Positions 42,438 through 52,465 of a stretch of 60,059 nucleotides of DNA are shown piece by piece. Every line of letters begins with the position of its first letter. The stretch's first letter is position 1. Source of the stretch: an uncultured Alphaproteobacteria bacterium (GTDB lineage Bacteria; Pseudomonadota; Alphaproteobacteria; Methylaequorales; Methylaequoraceae); contig CACAXP010000004.1 of assembly GCA_902536485.1 (NCBI GenBank), positions 1 to 60,059 on the forward strand. Reading direction: 5' to 3'. The notes below the pieces were generated by a model. That model saw nothing but the letters and a program-made list of their open reading frames with translations. It was not told where the DNA came from and made no database searches. A program made the position numbers and the translations under genes.

Positions 42438-43380
42438 AATTTCCTTAGAGAATAAAAAAATATGGGTTGTAGGACATAACGGTATGGTTGGTAATTCTAT
42501 CCTTAAAAAATTAACGAAATTTAAATCAAAGATTTTAGTTGCAGAAAAAAAAGATTTAGACTTAAGGTGTCAGGAAAAAGTTTTAAACTGGATGAAAAGA
42601 AAAAAACCTGAGGTAATATTTTTAGCTGCAGCAAAAGTTGGAGGAATCGCTGCTAATATGTCTTTTCCAAGAGACTTTTTGTATGATAATATAATGATTT
42701 CTTTTAATATAATTAATTCAGCAAAATTAATTAATGTAAATAAGCTTGTTTATTTAGGTTCATCATGTATTTACCCAAAAAATGGCAAGCAACCATTCGT
42801 TGAAGATTCCCTTTTAAAGGGAGAGCTAGAAACTACTAACCAGTGGTACTCTCTTGCAAAGATTGCTGGCATCAAATTATGTGAGGCTTTTAGAATTCAA
42901 GATAATTGTAATTTTATATCAGTCATGCCAACTAACTTATATGGTCCAATGGATAAATTTGATGATTATAACGGTCATGTTCCTGCAGCACTCTTGAATA
43001 GGTTTCATTTAGCTAAAATAAATAATTTGCCAAAAGTAACAGTATGGGGAAGTGGAACTCCATTAAGAGAGTTTTTATATGTTGATGATTTGGCAGATGC
43101 ATGTGTTTTTTTAGCTGAAAATTATAACTCATCCCAGCTAATTAATGTTGGTTCAGGGCATGAAATTTCTATCAAAAAATTTGCCAATCTAATCAAAGAA
43201 ATTGTTGGGTATAAAGGGAAAATAATATTTGATACCTCTAAGCCCGATGGAATGAAAAGAAAACTGTTAGACTCAGAAAAAATAAAAAGAATTGGTTGGA
43301 AACCTAAAATTAGTTTAAAAAAAGGTTTAAAACTTTTCTACAAATGGTATTTAGATAATCAAAATATATTAAGAAAATAA
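42418..43380 (+). CDS. fcl: GDP-L-fucose synthase
   Basis: 320 aa. Rossmann motif GHNGMVGNSIL, the Ser-Tyr-Lys triad of the SDR family (YLGSSCIYPK and QWYSLAKIAG), and LYGPMDKFDDYNGHVPAALL, specific for the epimerase/reductase. It converts GDP-4-keto-6-deoxymannose made by Gmd to GDP-L-fucose. It is followed 12 bp later by gmd. Confidence 0.93.
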   Translation: MEEKKSRISLENKKIWVVGHNGMVGNSILKKLTKFKSKILVAEKKDLDLRCQEKVLNWMKRKKPEVIFLAAAKVGGIAANMSFPRDFLYDNIMISFNIINSAKLINVNKLVYLGSSCIYPKNGKQPFVEDSLLKGELETTNQWYSLAKIAGIKLCEAFRIQDNCNFISVMPTNLYGPMDKFDDYNGHVPAALLNRFHLAKINNLPKVTVWGSGTPLREFLYVDDLADACVFLAENYNSSQLINVGSGHEISIKKFANLIKEIVGYKGKIIFDTSKPDGMKRKLLDSEKIKRIGWKPKISLKKGLKLFYKWYLDNQNILRK

Positions 43381-43392
43381 AGGCACTAAATT

Positions 43393-44427
43393 TTGAAAAA
43401 AATAGCACTTATAACTGGAGTAACTGGTCAAGATGGTGCTTTATTATCCGAGTTTCTTCTTAAGAAAAATTATGAAGTCCATGGTATTAAAAGAAGATCA
43501 TCCTCTTTTAATACTGCCAGAATTGATCATCTCTATAAAGATCCCAAAGAAACAAAAACAAATTTTTTCTTACACTATGGCGATCTAACAGATGCAACAA
43601 ATCTAATAAGACTTTTAAAAGAAATAAAACCTACAGAAATCTATAACTTGGCAGCCCAGAGCCATGTTCATGTAAGCTTTGAAACTCCTGAATATACAGC
43701 TAATGCCGATGCTCTTGGTACACTTAGAATACTTGAGGGAATAAGAATACTTGGTCTTGAAAAAAAAATTAAATTTTACCAAGCCTCTACCTCAGAGTTA
43801 TACGGAAAAGTTTCAGATAAATTACAAAACGAAGAAACTGCTTTCTATCCACGTAGCCCTTATGGAGTTGCAAAACTTTATTCCTATTGGATAACTAAAA
43901 ATTATAGAGAGGCCTATAATATTTTTGCATCTAATGGAATTTTATTTAATCATGAAAGTTCAATAAGAGGTGAAACTTTTGTGTCAAGGAAAATTGCAAG
44001 AGGTATTGCGGCGATAGTAAATAAAAAACAAAAATATTTATATCTGGGCAATCTTAACGCAAAAAGAGACTGGGGACACGCAAAGGATTTTGTGGAAGGA
44101 ATGTGGATGATATTACAACATAAGAAGCCTGATGACTTTGTTCTGGCAACAAGTAAAACTTACTCAGTTAGGGATTTTGTTGAACTAGCATTTTCTTTTG
44201 TTGATATTAGCATAGAATGGTCTGGAACTGGAGTAAATGAAGTTGGAAGAAACTCAAAAAACGGAGAAACTTTGATTAAAATTGATAGTGCATATTTTCG
44301 ACCGGCAGAAGTTGACTATTTAAGAGGTGACTACAAAAAAGCAAACAGAATTCTAGGTTGGAAACCAAAGATCTCGTTTAAAGAACTTGTGAAAGAAATG
44401 GTCGAAAATGAGCTTCTGAATATTTAA
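43393..44427 (+). CDS. gmd: GDP-mannose 4,6-dehydratase
   Basis: 344 aa from TTG 43393 (AAAGG about 8 bases upstream). NADP-binding [35 protein letters not shown] and the catalytic [10 protein letters not shown] are canonical, followed by [20 protein letters not shown]. First committed step to GDP-fucose and related 6-deoxysugars. The stop shares TTAA with the convergent glycosyltransferase. Confidence 0.95.
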   Translation: MKKIALITGVTGQDGALLSEFLLKKNYEVHGIKRRSSSFNTARIDHLYKDPKETKTNFFLHYGDLTDATNLIRLLKEIKPTEIYNLAAQSHVHVSFETPEYTANADALGTLRILEGIRILGLEKKIKFYQASTSELYGKVSDKLQNEETAFYPRSPYGVAKLYSYWITKNYREAYNIFASNGILFNHESSIRGETFVSRKIARGIAAIVNKKQKYLYLGNLNAKRDWGHAKDFVEGMWMILQHKKPDDFVLATSKTYSVRDFVELAFSFVDISIEWSGTGVNEVGRNSKNGETLIKIDSAYFRPAEVDYLRGDYKKANRILGWKPKISFKELVKEMVENELLNI

Positions 44428-45522
44428 ATTTCACTATAAATCTTATTGTATTTTTTAAATGATGTTTCTAGACTAAATTTTTCTTTTACTATTCTTTTAC
44501 TTACTCTTCCAAATTTTTTTCTTGTTAATTTATTTTTTATTAGCTCTTCAAGTCTTTGTGAAAGTTTAATATCGTCATCTTTTTCAACTAAAAATCCATT
44601 TTTATTATTAAACACTTGTTCAACATTTCCACCAACTTTGGTTGCTATAACTGGTAGACCATAACTCATATACTCAAGAATGCTATTGGATAATCCTTCC
44701 TCATTGGAAGTAAGAATACCTATATCAGCATTCATGAGAAACTTTGATATATTTTTATTTTTTTTAATAAAATTAATTTTACCTTTATTCTCAAACTTAA
44801 TTTTGCTTTTCAATTCATTCACAATATTATCTGTATCATTTCCAACTAAGTTGAGAGACCATTCCAGTCTATCCGGTAATTTATTAAAGGCATTAATAAT
44901 CATATTATGGTTCTTGTAACTAATGAAATTTGCAATACATAAAATCTGGACTATTTTTTTTTCTTTTTTTATGATGTTAGCTATTTCAACACCATTACTT
45001 ATGATAAGACATTTTTTTGGATTTACACCTTCCTCATTAATAAGTTGATAATAATTTTGTTTAGAATTTGTAATTATTAAATTCATTTTTTTATGAAGTT
45101 TTTTTTCAATAAATCTGCAAAAAAGGAATTTTTTTTTGATAATAGTTTAAGGATCTTCTAGACATTAAATATTTTTTTTTAGAGAAAAAATATGGAAGAA
45201 AAGATCCCAGTAGATAACTGTGCGGTAGATAAAAATGGACTATATCTGGTTTACTTTGTATAAAAGATTTTAGAATCATGTAGATATAGCTAATGATTCT
45301 AAATGGCATACTTCGTTGACTTTCTTTTTTGGGTACTAAAACTTTAATCTTCAACTTTTTATAATCATTTAATAAATCTCCTCCTCTAATAAATGACAAA
45401 ACAGTAAAATCAAAGTAATTAGACAAAGAACCTATTATTTTTAATAATTGTTTCTCAGTTCCTCCAATATCTAAAGAACCAATAATTATTAAAATTTTAC
45501 GTTTAAATTTTTTCACCGACAA
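44424..45522 (-). pseudogene. family 4 glycosyltransferase interrupted by a frameshift
   Basis: Two adjacent frames make one GT4 enzyme. The N-terminal half 45522-45106 (LIIIGSLDIGGTEKQLLKII, then PDIVHFYLPHSYLLGSFLPY) stops after IPFLQIY. The C-terminal half 45086-44424 (LIITNSKQNYYQLINEEGVN, ILTSNEEGLSNSILEYMSYG) has the donor-binding motif. In the second frame, FIEKKLHKK precedes the Met of the C-terminal part, as in intact homologues. The span is 1099 nt (3n+1), consistent with one extra base, most simply in the T6 run at 45119-45124 on the coding strand. Either a real null or off-phase allele, or a sequencing error. Confidence 0.8.
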
Positions 45523-45895
45523 TAATTGCTGAAGCTATACAATATTTTTTTTCATGAGAAATACTAACTAGTATATTAAAGTCTTTAGTTTTTTTTTTCA
45601 AAAGTTGATTTATATTTCTGTCAAGAATTATTTCTGGTTTTCCATAATTATCATTTATTACTGATATTTTTTTGAAGCTTAATCCATTTCGAAATCCTAT
45701 ACCCAAAGCCTTAGCAATAGCTTCTTTAGCAACAAATCTTCCGGATACAAAATCAATTCTTCTCTTTTTTTGTGTGGGAATTATTTTTAACTCCTGCTTA
45801 CTAAGAACTTTAATTAAAAAGTTAAAACCAAATTTATCATAAATCTTTGAAATTCTTCTAATTTCAACTATGTCAATACCTTGCCGAAAATACAT
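45503..45895 (-). CDS. acpS: holo-[acyl-carrier-protein] synthase
   Basis: 130 aa. RQGIDIVEIRRISKI with the Mg-binding Asp, SGRFVAKEAIAKALGIGFRN with the Glu and Lys, and ILVSISHEKKYCIASAII are the family motifs. It transfers phosphopantetheine to acyl carrier protein, an essential step. It overlaps the glycosyltransferase by 20 bp and the membrane protein by 23 bp, an unusual place for acpS, which usually lies with lepB/rnc/pdxJ. Confidence 0.93.
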   Translation of the reverse strand: MYFRQGIDIVEIRRISKIYDKFGFNFLIKVLSKQELKIIPTQKKRRIDFVSGRFVAKEAIAKALGIGFRNGLSFKKISVINDNYGKPEIILDRNINQLLKKKTKDFNILVSISHEKKYCIASAIIVGEKI

Positions 45896-47195
45896 ATTTT
45901 TTTTTTACAATTTCCTTTAAAAAAATTAAACACGCTAAAATTATTATCGGATACACTGGCATAAGATACCTTACCGTAGAAATATTAACAAATGAAACTA
46001 CAAATAAATAAATCTGAGGAAAAATAATAAAATAAAAAGAATCACCTTTTTTGTTTAAAAAAAATCTTATTAATGAAATTAAAAAAATAATCTGAAAGAA
46101 GGCAAATAATAAAATTGAAAGATTTTGACCAATCTTTATGATTAAAGAGTCTGTAATTTTAATTCCTCCTGAAGAAAGTAAAATTTCCTCAAATTCAGGC
46201 AAATAATTTTTTTTTAAATATTCTTGTTTAAAACCAGCAACCCATTGGCCAAAAAAATGACTCATTGAAAGGTTTACGTAATCGATAAAATTATTTTTTA
46301 ATAAATACCCTAATATTAATATCTTGTTATTGTACATGTCTTGATAAAGCTTTTTTTCGTCAGTATTTAATTCTTCATAAAATTGAAATTGAGCAATTAC
46401 TTCATAGTCAGATTTAAGTTCTACTTTCGTTGGAAAATTTTTAATTTCGTTAAGACTATTGTGAGTTTTGACAAAATAATTTTTTGATTTTTGTAATATT
46501 GATTTATAAATTTTGGGATATTTTTCTATTTCAAAACTTTTTTTCCCTGACAGAAAAAATGTCTTTCCTAAAATCATTTCTCCCAAAACATTACTTCTAA
46601 TATCATTTTTTTTATAGAAAATAATATTTTCCAAAACAACAAAAAATAAAATTATCAAAAAGCATTTTAAATAATTAAATTTATCTCCTCTTAAGAAATT
46701 AAGAAAAAGAAAACATAAAACAACAATAAACCCAATACTTTTAATTGAAAATAATAATGCCAAAATTAAACAATAAAAATAGTAATTTAAATTTTTGCCA
46801 TTGTTAATTACAAATAATCCTATCCCAATGTTTATTAAACTAAAAAAAATAGACTCAGTGAGTATTGTTTTTGAAAAAGATGTATAAAAAAAATTAAGTA
46901 TGATTGCGATATAAAGTATTAATGAAATAAATAAATTATATTTTTTAAATATTGAATAACTCAAAAAGACTACACTAAAAGATAAAAATAATATTTGCAC
47001 ATAAATCAAATTTAAATTCAAAGTATCAACAAAATTAATAAAAAAAGGATAAAGCGACTTATATTTTGGTGAATAATTTTGGTAACTGCTAGAGTCTGGA
47101 AGTATATAATCCAAAAAACTTACAGAATAATTAATTATTATAAAGTTCAATAATGTAAGCAAACTTATTGATATAGAATTTTTACTATTAATCAT
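45873..47195 (-). CDS. polytopic membrane protein, GT-C-like
   Basis: 440 aa, about ten membrane helices. An Asp in the first extracytoplasmic loop (SFLDYILPDSSSYQNYSP) and a small loop near FYTSFSKTILTESIFFSL recall GT-C lipid-linked sugar transferases. A long periplasmic loop lies between helices. No exact family recognised. It sits in a glycan locus and overlaps a methyltransferase by 4 bp. Sugar transfer is inference. Confidence 0.5.
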   Translation of the reverse strand: MINSKNSISISLLTLLNFIIINYSVSFLDYILPDSSSYQNYSPKYKSLYPFFINFVDTLNLNLIYVQILFLSFSVVFLSYSIFKKYNLFISLILYIAIILNFFYTSFSKTILTESIFFSLINIGIGLFVINNGKNLNYYFYCLILALLFSIKSIGFIVVLCFLFLNFLRGDKFNYLKCFLIILFFVVLENIIFYKKNDIRSNVLGEMILGKTFFLSGKKSFEIEKYPKIYKSILQKSKNYFVKTHNSLNEIKNFPTKVELKSDYEVIAQFQFYEELNTDEKKLYQDMYNNKILILGYLLKNNFIDYVNLSMSHFFGQWVAGFKQEYLKKNYLPEFEEILLSSGGIKITDSLIIKIGQNLSILLFAFFQIIFLISLIRFFLNKKGDSFYFIIFPQIYLFVVSFVNISTVRYLMPVYPIIILACLIFLKEIVKKKYVFSARY

Positions 47196-47896
47196 GAAAG
47201 TTTTTTAATAGTAAAAATAAGACTATCATCAAGTGATGAGAAAAAACTTATTGTAGGAATTTTAAATTTACTTTTTGGGTTAAAAATATTAATTGAAAAA
47301 CATGAAGAATAAAACTTTAGTTTAATATTAAATACAGAAAAGATTTTCATAATGTCCTTTTTTCTATAGAATTTTATATGAGTAGGATCTGAAACAATTG
47401 CTGTAGGTAATAAACCCAACAAAACCCTTACCCTTGATGAAAAAGATAAAATATTAGGAATACTAAAAACTGCAATTGAATCTTTTTTTAAAAGTCTGGT
47501 AATTTCTTTTAGAAAATGGTCAGGTTGTCTCAAATGTTCTAAGACCTCTAAACATATAATCAGATCAATAGAATTATTTTTCAAGGGAATTTTTCTTTTC
47601 TCAAAATCTAACTTAAAAATTTTAGTACAATTTTTTTTATTTAGTTCAATAACTTTGTCAGATATATCGATGGCAAAGATTTTATTGGGTTTTTCTTTTT
47701 TTATAAAATTAATCCATCTACCTGAACCAGGACCAACATCTAAACAGTTTTTTTTTTTTATTCCATAATCACTTAGAATTTTAATTAGAGTTTTATCTTT
47801 GTATCCTAAATTATTTGAAGTATTGCTAAGAGAATCTTTACTTTTATTTAGACCTGAAAAAACTCGATTAAAATGGTTGGCAACAAAATTTTTCAT
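47192..47896 (-). CDS. class I SAM-dependent methyltransferase
   Basis: 234 aa. SAM-binding CLDVGPGSGRWINFI (motif I), IFAIDISDKVIELN (motif II), DLIICLEVLEHLRQPDHFLK and a RLLKKDSIAVFSIPN segment are the UbiE/Methyltransf_11 pattern. Probably modifies a sugar or lipid carrier in this locus. Divergent from a glycosyltransferase gene with a 64-bp AT-rich gap. Confidence 0.85.
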   Translation of the reverse strand: MKNFVANHFNRVFSGLNKSKDSLSNTSNNLGYKDKTLIKILSDYGIKKKNCLDVGPGSGRWINFIKKEKPNKIFAIDISDKVIELNKKNCTKIFKLDFEKRKIPLKNNSIDLIICLEVLEHLRQPDHFLKEITRLLKKDSIAVFSIPNILSFSSRVRVLLGLLPTAIVSDPTHIKFYRKKDIMKIFSVFNIKLKFYSSCFSINIFNPKSKFKIPTISFFSSLDDSLIFTIKKLS

Positions 47897-47960
47897 TGTT
47901 TTTGTGAAAATGTTTTAAATTAATTATAATTTAAATAACACTATCAATTTTTTTCAAATA

Positions 47961-49127
47961 ATGACTCAAAAAAAAATAAATATTTTAATTAATAAAGAAG
48001 GAATTGTTTTTTATACAATATACCCTCTAATATTAAATAAAAGAAAGTTATTTGACCTAGGATATGAAATTAAGTTCTATTTTAACCTATCAGAAAGAAT
48101 TTTGGACTGTGATATTTTAATTCTTGTGTCTAAACCAACTCAAAAAATAATTGACAAAAAAAACATAAGTACAAAAAATAATAATGCCCTATTAAAATAT
48201 CTCTCTGAAATAAGATCCAATGTAAAAAAAATTATTTGGTTTGATAATTCTGATAGTTCGTCGGTAACAAATTTTGAAGTCATGCCTTATGTTGACATTT
48301 ATTTAAAGAAACAAATTTTAGTAAATAAGTCACTTTATAATTCTAATTTTTATGGAGGGAGGATATTTACAGATTTTTATCATAAAAAATTTAAAATTGT
48401 TGATAAACAACCTTTTGAAAATAACTTTCCTTTAAGAAAAAAATATGAGCATAAACTTAGACTTTCTTGGAATATAGGTTTAGGCAATATTCATAATTCG
48501 TTTAGTCCCTTCTATAGCTATTTAAGATACTTTTTTCCATTTTTTATTTTTAAAAGGTATAATGACAAATTTATAGAACCAAAAAAAATACGAGAAATTG
48601 ATTTTTTTTTTCGAGGAAGTATTAAATACAATAGAAACACAATTAAATTTCATAGGGAAAAACTATTAAATGACTTAAAAACTAAACTGTGCAAAAAAAA
48701 ATTTGTGTCGGTAATTGGGAGAAATGTTTTTTATAAAAAAAAAATTTCTAACTTTATTAAAAAAGCTCAAGGCAAATTATCAAATAGCGAGTACTTAAAA
48801 ATACAAAACAATTCTAAAATTTCTTTTAGTCCATTTGGTTGGGGTGAATTAGGAGCAAGAGATTATGAAATTATTTTAGGAGGGTCATTATTAGTCAAAC
48901 CCAGAATGGACCATATGCAAACTTGGCCAAATATTTTTATACCAAATAAAACCTATGTTCCCTTAGAATGGGACTTTAGTAATTTAGAAGAAATATTTGA
49001 TACTTATTCAAAGAATCATAAGTTAAGAAATGAAATTATTTCTTGCAGTCAGGAAGCTTACAAGGCAAGCATAAGTTATGGCGGAATGGAAAAATTTTGC
49101 TATTGGTTTTTAAAGCAAATCCAATAA
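47961..49127 (+). CDS. glycosyltransferase-like protein
   Basis: 388 aa. The C-terminal ISFSPFGWGELGARDYEIIL, GSLLVKPRMDHMQTWPNIF and YVPLEWDFSNLEEIFD resemble the donor-binding end of GT1/GT4-like or spore-coat-type glycosyltransferases. The N-terminal half is divergent (DCDILILVSKPTQ). It ends 2 bp from convergent asnB. Substrate unknown. Confidence 0.65.
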   Translation: MTQKKINILINKEGIVFYTIYPLILNKRKLFDLGYEIKFYFNLSERILDCDILILVSKPTQKIIDKKNISTKNNNALLKYLSEIRSNVKKIIWFDNSDSSSVTNFEVMPYVDIYLKKQILVNKSLYNSNFYGGRIFTDFYHKKFKIVDKQPFENNFPLRKKYEHKLRLSWNIGLGNIHNSFSPFYSYLRYFFPFFIFKRYNDKFIEPKKIREIDFFFRGSIKYNRNTIKFHREKLLNDLKTKLCKKKFVSVIGRNVFYKKKISNFIKKAQGKLSNSEYLKIQNNSKISFSPFGWGELGARDYEIILGGSLLVKPRMDHMQTWPNIFIPNKTYVPLEWDFSNLEEIFDTYSKNHKLRNEIISCSQEAYKASISYGGMEKFCYWFLKQIQ

Positions 49128-49129
49128 TT

Positions 49130-51055
49130 TTAATTCATCCATTTAGAATACCAACTTTGGAATATAAAAAAATTCCACATTTCTGGAGCTAAGTTTGATC
49201 CTTTTTTATTATAATCAATAAAAAATTCATCTACTTTACTTTTTTGAAATAGATTTTGATGTTTTATAAATTCACTAGAGGAAAAATATTTGAGTTTTTC
49301 ATTCAAATGTTGATTGAGTAAAATATCAATTGGAACACCAAAACCCATTTTTGGTCTATTAAATAATTTTTCTGGAAGATATTCTTTTAGTATTTTTCTT
49401 AGAATATGTTTTCCTTGTTTATTTTTTATTTTATGAATAGGTCTGCAATTTTTAAGTGAGTACTCTACAACTCTTCTGTCCAACAATGGTGACCTTATCT
49501 CTAGACTATTTGACATACTAGCTCTATCAACTTTTACTAAGATATCTCCTACTAAATAATTTTCAATATCATGGAATTGCATATTTTCAACAAAAGAATA
49601 GCCTTTGTACTCGTTTTTAAAAGACACTTTTTTATTAAAGGAATTCTCACTAAGTAAATCTAAAAGTCTGTTGCTTGATATTAACTTAGAATAAATTTCA
49701 ATTTCATCCTTGGAGTTTAAAATTTTAGCAATTTTTTTTAGTCTGTGACCAAAATGGTTAGGTCTAATATTTTGAGGTAACACTAGGCTTAAGCAATCAA
49801 AAAAATTATTTGGAAAATAATTGATAATCGATGACATTAATTTTAAAAAACCTGAACCGAGAAGTTTATTAATAGTTAAAAAATCCTTTGCCCACAAATA
49901 TCTTGAATAACCACCAAAAACTTCATCACCTCCATCTCCAGATAAAGCAACTGTTACATCCTTTTTTATTTGATTACAGATTAAAAATGTTGGAATTTGT
50001 GAGGAGTCACCAAAGGGCTCATCATAAATCTCTGGAAGTTTTTCAATTATTTTATCAAGATTAGTTGTATCTAAAGGGAAATTGGTATGATTAGTTTTTA
50101 TATGATTTGATATCTTTTTTGCATAAATTGATTCGTCAAATAATTTATTTTCAAAACCAACAGAATATGTTTTTATATCATCTTTATTGGTTTTAGCTAA
50201 AGAAGCAATCAATGAACTATCGATTCCTCCAGAAAGCAAAACTCCAACAGGAACGTCAGCTGTTAGTCTTTCAGATACAGAAGTATTTAAAATGTCATGA
50301 AGTTCCTCAATAATTACATTTTCTTTTCTAATAGAATCCGTTGATGAATATAAAAAAGTCTTTGGATACCAATATCTAAATTTTTTTACCTTAAGTTCCC
50401 TTGAAAACATTAAGAATGTTCCTGGTTCCAACTTATTTATTTCTTTAAATATTGTTCTAGGAGCTTTGATATAAGAAAATTTCAAGAATTCAGATAGACC
50501 CTGATGATTTAGAGTTTTCTTAAATTTTTTAAAATTTAGGATTGATTTTATTTCTGAAGCAAAAATAAGTTTTTTTTCGTCCATAGTCCAGTAAAGCGGC
50601 TTTTTTCCAAGTGGATCTATTGCTAAAAATAAATTTTTTTCTTTTTTATCCCAAACAGCTAACGAAAACATTCCCATTATTTTATCAAGGGCTTTTCTAA
50701 ATCCAAATTGTACAATTAATTCAAGTATAACCTCAGTGTCAGACTGAGTTTTAAATTTCACATTAAATGCGCTTTTAAGTTCATTTTTTAATTTTTTAAA
50801 ATTATAGATCTCCCCATTAAAGATTATTATATATCTTTCATTATTAGAGTGCATTGGTTGATTGGCTATCTCTGATAAATCAATTATTGACAACCTCCTA
50901 TGACCCAAATAAATGTTATCTTTCTCAGAAGACCAATATCCTGATGCATTTGGTCCTCTATGCCTTAAAACATTTGTCATGTTTCTAAGAGTTTGTAATG
51001 ATTCTCTGTGAGTAGAAAAATTATTTAAGAGAAAAAATCCTGATATGCCACACAT
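49130..51055 (-). CDS. asnB: glutamine-hydrolysing asparagine synthetase
   Basis: 641 aa. Nucleophile Cys2 in MCGISGFFLLNN, glutaminase signatures RHRGPNASGYWSS, GHRRLSIIDLSEIANQPM and YIIIFNGEIYNFKKL, and the synthase PP-loop GVLLSGGIDSSLIASL followed by ALSGDGGDEVFGGYSRY. It makes asparagine, or in glycan loci amidates a uronic acid or similar residue. A truncated second copy of its first 27 codons lies at 55671-55751. Confidence 0.93.
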   Translation of the reverse strand: MCGISGFFLLNNFSTHRESLQTLRNMTNVLRHRGPNASGYWSSEKDNIYLGHRRLSIIDLSEIANQPMHSNNERYIIIFNGEIYNFKKLKNELKSAFNVKFKTQSDTEVILELIVQFGFRKALDKIMGMFSLAVWDKKEKNLFLAIDPLGKKPLYWTMDEKKLIFASEIKSILNFKKFKKTLNHQGLSEFLKFSYIKAPRTIFKEINKLEPGTFLMFSRELKVKKFRYWYPKTFLYSSTDSIRKENVIIEELHDILNTSVSERLTADVPVGVLLSGGIDSSLIASLAKTNKDDIKTYSVGFENKLFDESIYAKKISNHIKTNHTNFPLDTTNLDKIIEKLPEIYDEPFGDSSQIPTFLICNQIKKDVTVALSGDGGDEVFGGYSRYLWAKDFLTINKLLGSGFLKLMSSIINYFPNNFFDCLSLVLPQNIRPNHFGHRLKKIAKILNSKDEIEIYSKLISSNRLLDLLSENSFNKKVSFKNEYKGYSFVENMQFHDIENYLVGDILVKVDRASMSNSLEIRSPLLDRRVVEYSLKNCRPIHKIKNKQGKHILRKILKEYLPEKLFNRPKMGFGVPIDILLNQHLNEKLKYFSSSEFIKHQNLFQKSKVDEFFIDYNKKGSNLAPEMWNFFIFQSWYSKWMN

Positions 51056-51062
51056 AAATAAT

Positions 51063-51253
51063 TTATTTACAAAATTTTTTTTTATACTGAATAAATTTTA
51101 TTTCTAAAAGTTTCTCTTTTTCGACTGGTATTCTCATATTTGGTTTATTTTCTTTAAACCACTATATTCAACTTTATCCAAAAATTTGTGAAAATTTGAT
51201 GAAACATATATTGCATTCTCATATCTGAGTAATTTTTTGTCAATCTTTATTCT
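51063..51253 (-). pseudogene. frameshifted 3' remnant of an unknown gene
   Basis: In the 265-bp gap upstream of asnB two minus-strand frames join. One carries WRIKIDKKLLRYENAIYVSS then FLDKVEYSGLKKIN and stops. A shifted frame continues PNMRIPVEKEKLLEIKFIQY and stops at 51063. No start codon is in frame upstream. Composition is protein-like. This looks like the last 60-65 codons of a lost gene. Rest of the gap: nothing seen. Confidence 0.45.
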
Positions 51254-51320
51254 CCATTTCTAAAAAATTTCACATCTTTATATTCAAAAAAGATTTTATG
51301 TACACTATTAAACATACAGC

Positions 51321-52238
51321 TTACTTTTTTTTTAGAATAAAGGACAGTGACTTAGGATACTGATCAAATAGCTCATTAAATCTTATCTGATCCCATAATT
51401 TCATATGATCTAAAATTTTTGCTAAACTGTTATCTATATTTTTCGCTTTATATTTTTCGTATCCAGCCAACTTTAATACTTGCAGATTATTAGTATTACA
51501 AATTCTTTGAAAGTCTTTCGTATTTAAACCGTAATCGATTGGAGCACAGAATGTATCTAAAAAAAATACTGGTTTTGTTATATTCTCCTGAGCAGCATAA
51601 CCATAATAAGTACTTTTACCTTTAAGCTTTAATTTGGCTTGATAATAATAATTTTTAATTTTTTGAATAAGCTCATTAATTGTGTGATCCATCAATTTTT
51701 TCTTAAAGTGAGGGTACAAATCCATCATAACTTTCGGATCTTTTGTTAATAAGTGTAACATTTCTTTTATTTCGTATCTTCTTTGGTGACCTCTTTCTGA
51801 GTATATCATACCACAAAGTAGTCCTCCCTTTTTTAAATTAGCACACAAATTTCTAAAACTTTTTTCATAATCTTTTGAGGTCATAATAGATCCTATTGCA
51901 AATATCACATCAAACTTTTTTTTAAACTTTAGTTTTTGAGAGAATGATTTTTTATGAAGCTCAAATCTTCCTTGAAAATTAAAAGAATTTAAAAAATTTT
52001 CACCTGCTTTTAATGATGGATTACTTAAATCGATACCTACTCCATAGGAGTTTTTGTAATCATCAAGAATACCAGCAAGATGTCTACATGAACCACACCC
52101 AGCATCTAAAAAGTAAAAATTATCACTTTTTTTAATATATTCACTTATTCTTTCACTCCACTGTTTACTCATCGTCGTATTTGGACCAGGGTATCGAATT
52201 GAGGAATAAAACAATTCTGTAGTTTTCTTTAAAGACAT
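51321..52238 (-). CDS. SAM-dependent methyltransferase
   Basis: 305 aa. YFLDAGCGSCRHLAGIL (motif I), GVGIDLSNPSLKAGENF (motif II), KFDVIFAIGSIMTSKDYEKS and LKKGGLLCGMIYSERG fit a class I methyltransferase. C-terminal half unusual (FFLDTFCAPIDYGLNTKDFQ). Upstream is a 227-bp AT-rich divergent gap with no recognised signal. Substrate unknown; probably a sugar. Confidence 0.8.
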   Translation of the reverse strand: MSLKKTTELFYSSIRYPGPNTTMSKQWSERISEYIKKSDNFYFLDAGCGSCRHLAGILDDYKNSYGVGIDLSNPSLKAGENFLNSFNFQGRFELHKKSFSQKLKFKKKFDVIFAIGSIMTSKDYEKSFRNLCANLKKGGLLCGMIYSERGHQRRYEIKEMLHLLTKDPKVMMDLYPHFKKKLMDHTINELIQKIKNYYYQAKLKLKGKSTYYGYAAQENITKPVFFLDTFCAPIDYGLNTKDFQRICNTNNLQVLKLAGYEKYKAKNIDNSLAKILDHMKLWDQIRFNELFDQYPKSLSFILKKK

Positions 52239-52465
52239 AAGTTATTTAGTTTTTTTAAATAAAATAAGCAAAATTTAATAAATAGTAAAGTTGAATTAAC
52301 CTTAGGATTTAGATTTACTTTAGTCAAATTTTTCCTCTAAGATTTTTGACATATTTTACATATCCATCTTTATCTCATATACTAACTTTGTAAAGTTTAA
52401 TTGACTGTTTAAATTTCATATGCAAATTATTTCTATCCAGATAATCGTCGGAATGGAACACATTA

